From: Zonotrichia leucophrys gambelii
Lineage: Eukaryota; Chordata; Aves; Passeriformes; Passerellidae
Reading direction: 5' to 3'
Assembly: GCF_028769735.1 (NCBI RefSeq)
Contig: NC_088178.1
Span: forward strand, 17,000,357 to 17,064,356
Length of the DNA stretch: 64,000 nt
Of this stretch, positions 50,264 through 62,000 are shown in pieces. Position numbers and translations under genes: made by a program. The number at the start of each line of letters is the position of its first letter. Within the stretch, counting starts at the first letter, position 1. The notes beneath the pieces were generated by a model that searched no databases, was not told the origin of the DNA, and saw only the letters and a program-made list of their open reading frames with translations.

Positions 50264-50845
50264 ATGCTGTCCATGCTGTGCCCAGCAGCCATGGGAGCTG
50301 TTCCTGGAGCCTTTGTGATGGCAGGAGCAGCAGGTCAGTCACTCACAGGTGGGTGCTGGCTACGCTGTGCCCCAGCAGCCAAGGGAGCAGTTCCTGGAGC
50401 ATTTGTGATGGCCGGAGCAGCAGGTCAGTCACTCACAGGTGGGTGCTGGCTACGCTGTGCCCCAGCAGCCAAGGGAGCAGTTCCTGGAGCATTTGTGATG
50501 GCTGGAGCAGCAGATCAGTCACTCACAGGTGGGTGCTGGCTACGCTGTGCCCCAGCAGCCAAGGGAGCAGTTCCTGGAGCATTTGTGATGGCTGGAGCAG
50601 CAGATCAGTCACTCACAGGTGGGTGCTGGCTACGCTGTGCCTCTGCAGCCATGGGAGCTGTTCCTGGTGCATTTGTGATGGCCGGAGCAGCAGGGTGCTG
50701 CAGGTGAGCCCCTCAGAGGTGGGTGCTGGCTGTGCTGTGCCCAGCTGCCATGGGAGCTGTTCCTGGAGCCTTTGTGATGGCAGGAGCAGCGGGGTGCTGC
50801 AGGTGAGCCACTCAGACCTGGGCTGGTGCTGTCCTGACACTGCGC
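50264..50845. repeat. Minisatellite, 90-bp units with 87- and 100-bp variants
   Basis: Units begin GGGTGCTGGCT (first unit GGATGCTGTCC) at 50264, 50351, 50441, 50531, 50621 and 50721, with a partial unit from about 50821. Lengths are 87, 90, 90, 90, 100 and 100. The units at 50441-50530 and 50531-50620 are identical; that at 50351-50440 differs from them at two positions only. The 100-bp units carry GGGTGCTGCAGGTGAGCC where the 90-bp ones carry GTCAGTCACTCACAGGT-type sequence. Because 90 is thirty codons, two plus frames stay open through the array (199 codons at 50260-50859, 147 codons at 50264-50707). These encode a 30-residue repeat with no known family, and no flanking exon supports translation. 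The near-identity of central units shows recent expansion. Confidence 0.95.
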
Positions 50846-52689
50846 AGTGGCTGAACTGAACTGGAGGGATCAGGGTCAGTTTGATTTCAGCTCTGCAGCT
50901 GATGTTTGAGATCAAGGGCCAGTGAAAAGAGAGAATTAAATTTTCTATGTTTATTTATGTGGACATGGGGGTGCACAGGAATATAATTATCATGGGAATG
51001 AATGGTTAATGCTGTGTAATTAAATAACCTCCAACACTTTTCAATGTAACATTTCTGAGAGTCATAATGCAATGGCAGTGCTATTAATTAAACAGGTATA
51101 TAGATAAGTATGGGCAGATTATCCTGAAGGGTAATTGAGTCAGGTAAAGATGAAATGAGAAATTTGAATATTAAAGTGAAGGAGATGGAGAGAAAGGAGC
51201 AACATGAAACATCTGGATTGGAGATTTACATAACTGCAAGCCACACAGTTGGACTGATATTTGTTAGGCAACTGAATTTTTGTGTAACAATTATATATTC
51301 CTGGACATAAGATAGCAAGTCAGCTCTTAAAAAAATCCTCAAACAAAACTTCCCTTAAATGATTGATTCTGAAAATAAGTTAGGGTTTACAATATAATTT
51401 ATATAATGTATATTTAATGCATTTTTAATGTATTAATTTCTTTAGGTGTTTTCTAGAAGACCTTTATAAAAATGCTGTAGAAAAATTCTACAGAAGTAAA
51501 TACATTTTTTCTAGAAAAAATACAGTATAATTTCTAAGCAGTTTTTCAAGTGGAGGTATTAATGAAGAATGTATCCCAATATTCCTTGGGACCAGTAACC
51601 CAGTAAGTGTGTATATATGCATGTATACACATGTGCAAAAGGATTTTCTTTGGTTTCCAGAAGAAACTGAAAACACTGACATTGTGCATATATTACTCCA
51701 TTAAAATCATAGCAAATTCATCAAGGATCTTTTCTAGATTTTTAAATTGTTGGTTTTTATAGATTTGTCAACATTGTGTGACATAAAGAAATAACTTGTG
51801 GAAAAAGTAGTTCTACTTTTTGTTTCTAATTTGTGATGTTACTAAGAAATCTTCCTGAAATTAAACTCTATTTCACTTTCAGACATACTCTTCTCTTTTA
51901 GTAGTGTACAACAGAGTTTGACCCTGGCTAATGTTTTTCTCCACTTGTAGTGCCTGAGAGAGAAAATATGTTTGCTAGCTTTCTACCCTACAACTAAATT
52001 AATAAACTGGGGGACCAATTCATTAAAATTTTATATCTGATTTGTTTGGGTCATAGCTCTGTTATAACTTGTTATAAATATCTTATATTCCTTAATATTG
52101 CATACTCTATTAACATAACAGACATTAACAACTATAGCCCATCTGGAGCTAGAGGGAAAAAGCCATAATCATTTACCTTACCAGCTGAAAAATGGTATAA
52201 AAAAATCATGTGTTACAAAAGTGATTTGACCCCTCTCACTAGTAATCAAGGAGATTATAAATAATTAAATAGCCTTGGGTGGTTCAATAGAAACTGTCCT
52301 TCTTCCTCCCCTAATGATCTGATCTTCTCATTTACTCATTCAGATATTCACTAAATGGTAAACTAGGCTAAGGCCTCTTTTTCTTGGGTTTGGTTTTAGA
52401 AGATACTGAACAATCCATCCTGCTTTATGATAAGATTAAGGTTGATAAGTCACTAAGTCTCCAGCTTTACTGTAGAAATTATTTTGTGTATCATCCTCTT
52501 TAAGTATCAGCTCTGACTCAGGACCTGTGAAGATGTTCAGCTGGGGAGCTCTGCTCTATTCCCTCAATTTCATTTGGCAGGGAAGGAGGGCAGAAATGTG
52601 ACCCAAACACCTAAATATCATTTTATTCTCCATGGTTGATTACTGTACATCTTCCATTTTTTAATGTTTTTCTTCATTTGTTCCAATGA
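50846..52689. other. AT-rich non-coding stretch
   Basis: No gene or element recognised. A small perfect hairpin CTGTAGAA-AAA-TTCTACAG lies at 51475-51493, with TTCTAGAA sites either side. Alternating GTGTATATATGCATGTATACAC lies near 51609-51630. Otherwise AT-rich single-copy sequence. Confidence 0.5.
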
Positions 52690-53006
52690 ATGATCTTCTC
52701 CCCATAGTGGATCTCTTGTCCCTGCTGTCCAGTGATAGGATGTGTGGGAATGGTTCAGAGCTGCACAAGGAAAGATTTAGATGGGACATTGGGAAGCTTT
52801 TCTTTACTAAGAGAGTAGACAAACTCTGGAACACGCTTCCTAGAGAGGTGATGGATGGCCTAAGCCTGTCAGTGCTTAAGAGACAATTGATCAATGCCCT
52901 TACTACCATACTCGAATTTTTGGTCAGCCTTGAATTGATCAGGCTCTGGGATTAGATTATCACTGTAGGTCTCTTTAAGTGGAAATATTCTATTCTATTC
53001 TATTTC
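52690..53006 (+). mobile_element. CR1-type LINE 3' end with ATTCT terminal repeat
   Basis: Plus-direction 3' tail. Landmarks: GATCTCTTGTCCCTGCTGTCCAGTGATAGG near 52710, AATGGTTCAGAGCTGCACAAGG near 52749, AGATTTAGATGGGACATTGGGAAGC near 52773, TTCTTTACTAAGAGAGTAGACAAACTCTGGAACACGCTTCCTAGAGAGGTGATGGATG near 52800, CTTAAGAGACAATTGATCAATGCCC near 52875, and GGTCAGCCTTGAATTGATCAGGC near 52921. A terminal TATTCTATTCTATTCTATTTC sits at 52987-53007. This terminus (ATTCT pentamers, not ATTCTATG octamers) belongs to a different CR1-like subfamily from the one at 7330. It is a truncated, non-coding insertion; an 89-codon frame through it is not a gene. Confidence 0.88.
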
Positions 53007-56000
53007 CTCTTTGTTTAAGAGAGGAAAATCAGTCACATTAGCAATACAGAGACAATGTTGGCATAAAGCAAGGAAAGAAGTCCTTGTGAAAAAAAGGATC
53101 AAAGTTGAGCTGATGTTATTAGAAAAGCTGTCAAACGCTGATCCTGAACATAACTCTGGATAGATTTGATGGATGTCAGGGGAGAGCTACTGATGGGTTC
53201 TCTGAACCAGAAGGGGCCATAGTTATGGATGGTTTATAAATTATAGGGAAGTAAAGAGAAAAGTATTGTCCTTGTGGTACAGTAGTTCCTCTTGTTCACA
53301 TCTGAATTGCTAGGTTTTAAATCTGTGTGCTAAGTGAAATTAGAGGATGGCACTGATTAGCTCCTCCTCTCTGCTCAAAGTGAGCTCCCCTGTCTGTGTT
53401 TGGAGAGCAAGTCTTTCTCTACCTGATGTGGGTCCAGATACTCCTGCCTGCATATGACTGAGCAATCCACGAAAATTGTTTTATACCCAGAGTAGTATTT
53501 AAATAAAGGCCAAAGTAAAGAAACAAGCAAACACTGGAATCTCTTGCTGATTGACTGTGGTTCTTCAAAATTTCATAATGTATAATTTGTTGCTTATGCC
53601 ACAACTTGTGGATAACTCTTCTGGAATGGGTGGAAATGACATAGCACAAATTTTCTCTCTCCTGTCCTCTGAATCTAATTCACATCTCATATTCCCAGGG
53701 GCAAATCAGAAGTGGGATGTATATGGTTGTTGACTAAGATAGTGCGTGTGTGCTCGTAAAAAGGAGGGCTGCTTTTGATCTTTGTATTTGCATACTAAAC
53801 TAGGCTTATTGTAGCCCTCATATTTTGGACTTTGTCAGCAAGCCAAACATAGGAGAGAAAAGCTGAACAGAATTGAAGAACAAAGGCTGGTGAAGGTTGC
53901 CAAAACACTACACGTCACTCATCTGCAACTAAATATCTGATTTGGTTTTTGAGTTCTTCCTGGTGGCTGTAGATTAGAGAGATGATAGGATTCTGCCCAT
54001 CTCAGGCAGCCCCCAGTTAATAGTGTCAATAGTTGTCGAGATGTTCAAAATGCATTTCCAGATTTATAGCTTCCCAAGGGAATGGGTTGGAAAAAAGGTA
54101 AGTGCCCATTTTGTTCCTGAAGTAACCTGAGAAAATTGTGTGTGGGGTATGGGGGGAGAGGGGAGGGGCTCTCTCTGTACTCAGTAGAATAAGTATTAGT
54201 TCAGAATCCAGGACTCCAGATTGTCTTTGCCTATACACAGTGACATTCTCTCACCAGATTCTTACGACTCTAAAGAACATTGAGTTGCAGATTCCTACTT
54301 CCATTATCTATTTTTATGTCAGCACAGTGGGAATGTCAACCTTGGCTCATCAAGTGGCTGAACAGCACTGAATAACTTTTGTGCATTAAAGCAGGTTCAG
54401 AAAAAGCTTTATTAGTAATAGTAACATTAGGAAAAGGCAAGAACCTTTTCAATGTGTTAACAGATTTGTGTAATCAGAAGTTTCTAAGTTTTGAGTAGAT
54501 TAATTCTATGAAATCATAAATGAGTGTTGCTTTGCATTCAGGGAAGACTGGGGGAAAGAACCCTGCTTAATTTATTTTTGTATAGGTGAGTAATCTGGTG
54601 GCACAGTGCATTCCATTCTACCTCCTTAAGTAAGAATTAAATTTTCTTTCCTCTAACAGTATGTTGAAATTAATCATTCAGGGAAACTGGGACTTAACCT
54701 TCACTTTTACTAGAGCATTGTAACATTAAACACGCAAAATGGAAAACCTGTTAAATGAGAGACACAGAGCTTTTGGAACATTGCAATGCAGACAAAAGAT
54801 TGCAAAAGCTTCCATGCAATACAGTAATTTCAGGGTGGGTTTTCTGATGTTTTTTAAAACACATCTCAAACCTTTGTGAAATGCATTTAGGAAGTAATGA
54901 ATTGTTTCTCTGGAATAATATGTTTCTTGATTGCAGTTACAAGGTTTTGTCACTTTTGTTATTAATCACAGTGACAGTTTTTTGTCTTTAGGCCAAGGGC
55001 AAAAGTTCTCTGTTGTTGATCTAGTCAGAAAGTACTCAAAGTGTGTAGTGGCATGTCATTAATATTTACACTGCACAGGTAATAGAGTAAATATTAAGGC
55101 TATGAATTATTGAAAGTGAAAGAAAAGAGATGAAATACTGTTTGTTAGTTTGGTTCTTATGTAGTTTTGCATGTTTTTGGAAAAAGAGGACCTGTGAAAG
55201 AGAGCATCACTTTCAGTAGGGCTTATGACTTCTGCATTAATATGAATTTTCTTTGTCAAATGATATGAATGTTAAAAAGATTTCCAAATCCAATTCTTAT
55301 GATGAGCTGTAGGACAAAAAAAAATTACAATAATTGAATGCAGCTGCCTTTCAGAGGGTTGAAGGTGTATCCTCTACAATGGCTACCCTTGCAAGCAAGT
55401 GTGATTCTCAGAGTATTCTCAGTCTCTACTGTGATAGTGCTTCAGTTCTGCTTTTCTCTACTCATCATCCCTTAACTTCTGTTTATGGATCTGGTCTGTG
55501 GAAAAAAGCCTTTGAAAGGCTTTAGGTAAGTTTCCTGCTTAACTTTGGGGCAGGAGTGTAAGAAAATTATGTACATACAAGCTGGGGAGCAGTGCAAGTG
55601 GCTTTTATATCTGCTTGAGTGTAAAACAGGGAAATGAAGAAGGGGTTTCTTGTGTGTGTATTGGAGGAGTTCTGCAGTTTGCAGCAGTTCACAGCTAGTA
55701 CTGGATGTAGCAGAGCAAGCAAGGAAAGTCAGCAAGGTCAGTGTGCAAGCAGAAAGTGAGTAACACAAAAACTTGTATCTGCTATTGGACTTCTGACCTG
55801 TATATGCACCCGCAAAGTAACATTATTAACCAAGAGATGAAGGATTGCAGAGCAGGCTGGCCCTAATGCCGGAAAGGATCTTGCGGTCCTGGGTCACTCA
55901 AAGACAGGCTAGTGGTACTGCAGTTTGAATTAGCCAACAGTGAAGTGATTTTCTTTTCGATAAAACCCATTCTGTGCCCTGGTTACTGTTTTTCTACAAA

Positions 56001-59000
56001 TGGCTTCAAAGTTTCTTGGTTTTATGGTGTGCAGATCCTTCCCCAGAAGTCAGTATTCACCCCACATCTGCCCATGTTTTTTTATTTTGCTCTGTCAGCT
56101 CCTTATCCCCTTTAGCCTAGCAGCTCTGTGGGGCAGCACTGGGGCTGAGGGCTGATAACTATCCCTTCCTCAAAGAGTTATAGCCTGTTTTCAAAAAGCC
56201 TGTGCCCTACTGTTGCAGAGCCAGCTTGGAGGAGACCTGTGCTTCTGTGGGAGCAATGAGGATTTCTCACTTGAGCTTCTGACTGTTGCCTGTACTAGCC
56301 TGCTGCTCTAGGCAAATTTTTCATGCTTCTGCTCTGTCTTGGTGTGTTGATTATTGTTTTTCTCTCTCTACTGAGACAGATGATATGGGACTTCATTATG
56401 AATACAGAGAGCTAGGTCAATGGAATCTACTTGAGCATCCACTGATACTATTGCTAGATCGGTCAGGGAAATTATTTAATGGTAGAACCAGGCATTCTGT
56501 AGTGATCAATGCAAAAAGTCACCCAGTTGTATCCAAAATTACTGCTAAAGCCACAGCACTTGCCAACAGCTTGGAGGATGTGGTACCAAAGTGATCAGAG
56601 CTGCTTTCAGGGTTATGCATGTCTGTTTTTATCATGCTTCTTTGTTCACCTTCTGTGGTACTTATTAGTAAAACATGACCACGCATGACCGAGCGCTCTC
56701 CAGAAGACTGAGTTAAATCTAATCAAGCTGACTTCTCTGCTAAAGCTGGCTAAGAGTAGAGATGCAGGGACCCCTGTGCTGTTGTACTGACTTCTAGTGG
56801 AGTTCAAAGAAATTCTGAGCTGAAGAACCACACCCTGCCTCATCTGGATGAGATGGCTGTGCTTCTGAGATAGACCAGGCTGATGACAGACTCACAAATC
56901 AATTCTGGAGTCATGACTGAGCACCCACAGTAATTAAATAATGGGTCATTTCAGGATTGAAGGATTAGTTTTGGTCTGAGACAGACTGCCAAAGACTCCA
57001 GGCAGCAAGGCAGTGCCAGTGGGCAGAGCTGGATTTGGCCAAGCAGGCCAGCCAGGGACAAGCTGCAGCACAGGGAGGGCAGCATAAAGAACCATGGTTC
57101 AGCAGGTGGGAAGCAGGATCAAGAACTAGAGCCAGGAATCAAGGTGTGAAGCATGATACTGAGGCAGACTGTGAATTCCCACAAGGTTGCTTGTACAGAC
57201 GGTGCTTTGATGTCTCCTGTCATTAAGAAGAGGCACTGAATATGGTCTTTGTTTTCTGTTACCTCTGTCACTATTGACCAATGACCAGAGATGCCTCGCT
57301 CCAGCTGGGCAGTGGGTTCATTATATGCTTTTATTTTTAACACTGGCTTTAGTGGCAGGATCTGTATTCCCCCTTGTCCCAGCAGTTTTGTGCTTCCTAC
57401 TGAGTTTGCAGTTCTTTATCAGACAGGCAGTGAAATTGTTTACCAGAGATTTACATTCTGACCAGCCAGGCTGCCTGGACTGAGCAGAGCAAGGGCCCTA
57501 TTCCTCCTTGGCCTATTAGGCTGGTGTCTGTCTCACCTTTGCTCCTTTGCATCGAGTCTCTCTGATTGCTTGCGAATGGAGAGGCTGTGATTTTGCTGAC
57601 TGTGCTGCTTTGGTTCAGCTGTGAAGCAGTTGCTTGTAATTGGTGCCAAGAAGTAGCAATCAACTGGAAAAAAAAAAAGCTCTGGGAAAAGTTGGTTTTT
57701 TTCCCCCCTGCAAAATGTTTTTGTGAGCTGATGCTTGAAATGAAAATGTGGGTAGAAGAAAAAAGACATTGTGGAGTTTGGTTTTCAGTGATTTACAGCA
57801 AAAATCTGCTTCTGGATGGTGAAGGGGTAGAAATAATGATGATTAACCCATATGCTGTTTGGGCCTGGTTCTCAACATTGCTTTTTTGATGTCTCAGGGG
57901 GTACTTGGTAAACAAAGGAACAACACCCAATTTCAAAAGGTGACCATGAGCAGTTGTTCATCTTAAAGGAAGACTTCATTAAAAAAGAAAAAAAAGAAAC
58001 ACTGACAATGACCAAAAATTAAGTTAGTTCAGTGTTTCTGATATCTGTGGGGAAAACGTCACTTCCAAATGCTAACAAAAATGAGAGTTTAATTACTCTC
58101 CATAATTATGTATTCCTCATTGGTGGATCTCAGGGTCATTTTCACAGTACAGTTTGGTTGGGGGTTTTTTGATCACAAACTGTTTACTAGTACAGTTTTG
58201 TGCTTTTAAACAGATGCTGACTGTTCTACCCTTAAGATAAGCAAAGTAAATTCTGATGTCAGCTACTTCCAAATATTCAGGAGGCAAGACAGAATGTATC
58301 TACTGTTAGGCTGTGATCGATAAAGGTCATTATTTGTATTTGCCAACAAACTTCCTAATTTTTTTTAAGCAAACCTTACTCTGATACATGAATTTTGAAA
58401 GTACATCACACCACAGCTTTGCAGCATAGCAGGCTTGTTTAATTTAACCAAGGGTCATCTCTTGGTTATGGTCATTTTTAATTATTATTTTCCATGCTTT
58501 TAATTCAATAGCATCTTACTATCCAATTTCACCTCTCTCTTGCTACTTGAGTTATTAAGGTCATCCAGTTCTTACTAAACTTTAACGTCTCTTTTCTTTC
58601 AGGTCTTGCATATTTTTTCTCTGATTGCCCTAATCAAATTCAATGATATCTTATTTTTTAATCATTAAAATAAATTCTAGTATTTTCAAGTCTTTGATCC
58701 TGTTTTGTCTAAAAGGCTCAATTATTATCAAAATTTTTAGTTCAACATACTTAAACAGAACAAGTCTTGCAATTTCAGCTGTGACAATTTAAATAAGAAT
58801 TACAGTGTTGAGAATATGCCAAGCTCACCCCCTGACTTTCACACTTTATCTGGTCGGGTTACTGCTTCTGTGTAAATTCTTCCCTTCCTAAGGAGAAATT
58901 TCCACTTTCATTAATTTTTTTATGTAGAAGAAGTTGCTTCTGCTACTGCTGTTATTTTCTACCTCTGATCATGTAAGTGCTATAGAAAACAGATTTATAT

Positions 59001-59002
59001 AT
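53007..59002. other. Non-coding single-copy stretch
   Basis: About 6 kb. A mixed-composition part at 55330-57680 has several frames of 60-107 codons on both strands; one at 56286-56594 is the most protein-like in composition, but no family or splice-site arrangement was recognised. The stretch 58080-58760 is strongly AT-rich. No mobile element landmark was seen. Confidence 0.45.
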
Positions 59003-59050
59003 ATTAAAGACTGATGAAGCTCAGTAATTAAAGATTAATGAAGCTCTAGT
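59003..59050. repeat. Two-unit imperfect tandem duplication, period 24
   Basis: ATTAAAGACTGATGAAGCTC at 59003 is followed 24 bp later by ATTAAAGATTAATGAAGCTC at 59027. A short local duplication with two differences. Confidence 0.8.
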
Positions 59051-62000
59051 TCCCCCCAAATACATTGTGTATCCGATTTTTTTTTTCCATCAGAATGTGT
59101 GGATCTGGAACTTGCATACCTGTAAATGTTTTTGGGTGTTAAGTTGCTCCTACTGCATGTGTGATCAAGAGAGTGGAGAGTATATGTTACACTTAAACAC
59201 TTTTAGATGGAGTTACTAGCAAAAGAGTTAACAAAACAAACAAACCAGCATTTCCTAACTCACTGCCTTGGGTTTACTGTAGACTTGAGACATGAATGCA
59301 GCAGTGGCTCAGCCATCTAAGGATTACTTTATGTTTCACATTTGAATCTCTATGCTAGTAGCTTGTTTTTTAAGAAAGCCCAGATAAGGAGTTAACGCTG
59401 ATTCACTTCCTTCTCCCTGGGTACACAAATAGGTAGTGAAACTTTATATGGAAGCTAGCAGAGATTTGTAACACCATGATATCTTTGCCAGAGGGACCAA
59501 AGCTGAGAGCTTTCCCTCAGAAGCAGGGGCCACAGGAGTGATGTGCTCACCAGGAGCGGCAGTGGGGCAGCTCCTCTTTGGGCCAGTCGCAGCAGGAGGC
59601 AGCAACTCAGCCAGCTAGTGTTCTAAAGAGCTTCTTTCAGAATTCTTACTTTTTGGAATTCAGAATTATGTAAGTCAGGCACAGAGAGGCTCTCTGCTTA
59701 GCTGTAGCAGGTTTCATGTTGGTCACATGGAGCCAATTAGCCTTCCAGAAGTCTAGCCATGAAACTTATACCTGTGGCTTTGTGTAACAGTCACAGCATT
59801 CATCCTGCAAGGGGGAGAAGGGGAGGAAAGAGAAATAATTAGCTTCCAGAAATGTGTACGATTCCAGATAGTGACCAAAATTACATTTCTGATTTTAATG
59901 AAAGGTTTTCTGGCTCAATAAAATTTAGAGCAAAGCCCTGCTGGTTCAAATTATTAGTGCACTCCTTAGACCTGGTGAGTTTTATATAGTTTCATGTGGC
60001 TCTTTGAACATTTTGCACAGCTTTAGTTCAACTCTATTGCCCTCCTTGTAAGAACCCTTTTATAGACTTACATAGTGATGAAATTACTCCTAAGGAACAG
60101 TATTAATGGAATGATATTACTCATAATCTTCTTGGAGACTGGGATGTTTTCCAAAACAGCAGTATGCTTTTGAGTGGAAGAAAAATTACAGATCTGGGAT
60201 CATTCTGGCTGAATTTAGGAACAGTGATAGTTTAATAAAATGAAACGCTACCGGGTCAAGACTGTAGCTGTGCCATGTCAGTTACAGCGGAGTGCATTGG
60301 GGAAGGTAGTTCTGGCTGTCCAGGTGGCACTTGGCTTCCCCCCACTTACAGGGCTCTCTTTTTGGAATTTTACTTAGTATTGCTCTTGTCTCAGTAATAC
60401 ATTTTGTGATTCTGCATCCCTCTGTAGCATCCTGAATACAGCTGCAGTAATCACATGGAGCAGTTTGAGCTGGCAGGAGGGATGCAGGTGGCTTCTTCAC
60501 TTCTAGGTCATGGGATCCAACAGGTGGGAGGAGGGAGTGTGGCAGAACTGCAGCTCATTTAACCATCTCATTTTAAAGCCTGTTCAGGACTGCTTTGATG
60601 ACACATCAGAAGGGAGAGTTTCAAAGCAGTGCTGAAGTGGCTTGAGTTTATTTCATTTCTGTCATTTGAGAAGAAGATGGAAAGCTTGTTATCTGCAAGG
60701 TTAATGGCAATAATTTAGGTAAGAACAAGATGAAGAAAAAACCCCTTCCTTCACTTCCATTAATAAAAAAGTCAACATTTAGTTCTCTGCAGACAACTAT
60801 AAATAACTGCATTGGGCACACACAGTATTTTTTCCTGCAGGAAATCCAAACATTGTTTTCAGGGGAAAATTCATATTTCATACTTCCTAAGTATGAAATA
60901 AAGGAAAGTTTCACTATTCAGCTATCAATCCTCTGATAAGCAAAACACAAGGGATCTTCACCACTTGAAGTATTTTATAGGCAAAGTTCTTCTGTTGTAC
61001 TAGTTCCATTAATTATTTCTAGAAAAAAATAGGTCTTTTAAAATACTAATTTTGATGCGATTGTATGTTACAGTGTACATCCTGCAATTTACTCAGTGTA
61101 GTCTAAATAAGTTATGTGTGTGAAGTGGGAAGACACTGGTCATCCCAGAGACCAGTCATGGGTTAATGCACTATGGTCAAAGTCCTGGCCAGGTAGGAAT
61201 GATGTAGACATTTGATCATGTAAAACAGAGTTTTCTATTGCTGTCTCCAGAAATTCTGCTGTTTACAGCGCTTAGAGGAGCAAACCCTTGCAGAGGCACC
61301 GAGTGTGCAAGAGAAGTTTCAGAAAGGGCCAAGACCTCCACCAAAATAGTAACAACTCTCATCTTGAGCTAGTCATTAACTGCTATTTATATTGACTCCT
61401 GCATTTTTTAGAGTGTTTATAGCCACTCCTCTCTTGGTAACAGTAACTTGCAAAATCCCCACAGTGGACAAATGCATCAAGATGACAAGGCTCATTTCAC
61501 GCAGTACGTGGGAGTAGTTGATGTGATGTTTTCATCTTTTAGAGCTACCAGCTGTCCGGCCTTGAGCCACTGGAGTTTCTCGTGGCCATGGCAGGGACAT
61601 GGCTGCGTGATTGCAGCTCCTGCGGTGTGCGCTCCTCGCACCGCGTCCTTTGCTGGAACTGTGACACATTGCTGATGGCTTGGAGAAGCAAGGAAGCCCA
61701 TTTGAGTGGCCTGAACTGTTCTGTTAACCTCTGACAAAATAGGCAAAACTGGCAGGTGAAGTTAGATGTCCCCTTACTTCTGAAAATGACAAAAATATGC
61801 TTTTCTGCCTGATTTTCCACTTACTGAATATGTTAGTATTCTCTTAGTCACAAGTCTCTTCATCATATGCTGCTCAACAGAGTTAGTAAATATATTACAG
61901 AAGACAGAAGGAAAATTTATATTTCCAGTAGTTTTCTTGTATAGATGTGACACATAACTGCTGGCTGGCAGTAGTTCTAAAACCTTATGAAATACACAAT

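Noticed and set aside
50260..50859. 199-codon plus-strand frame with a 30-residue repeat.
   Set aside because: It is produced by a 90-bp tandem array whose period is a multiple of three; a second plus frame is open as well, which argues against a selected protein.
56286..56594. 102-codon frame of fairly protein-like composition.
   Set aside because: No known family, no conserved motif and no clear acceptor/donor arrangement; length is within chance for 64 kb.
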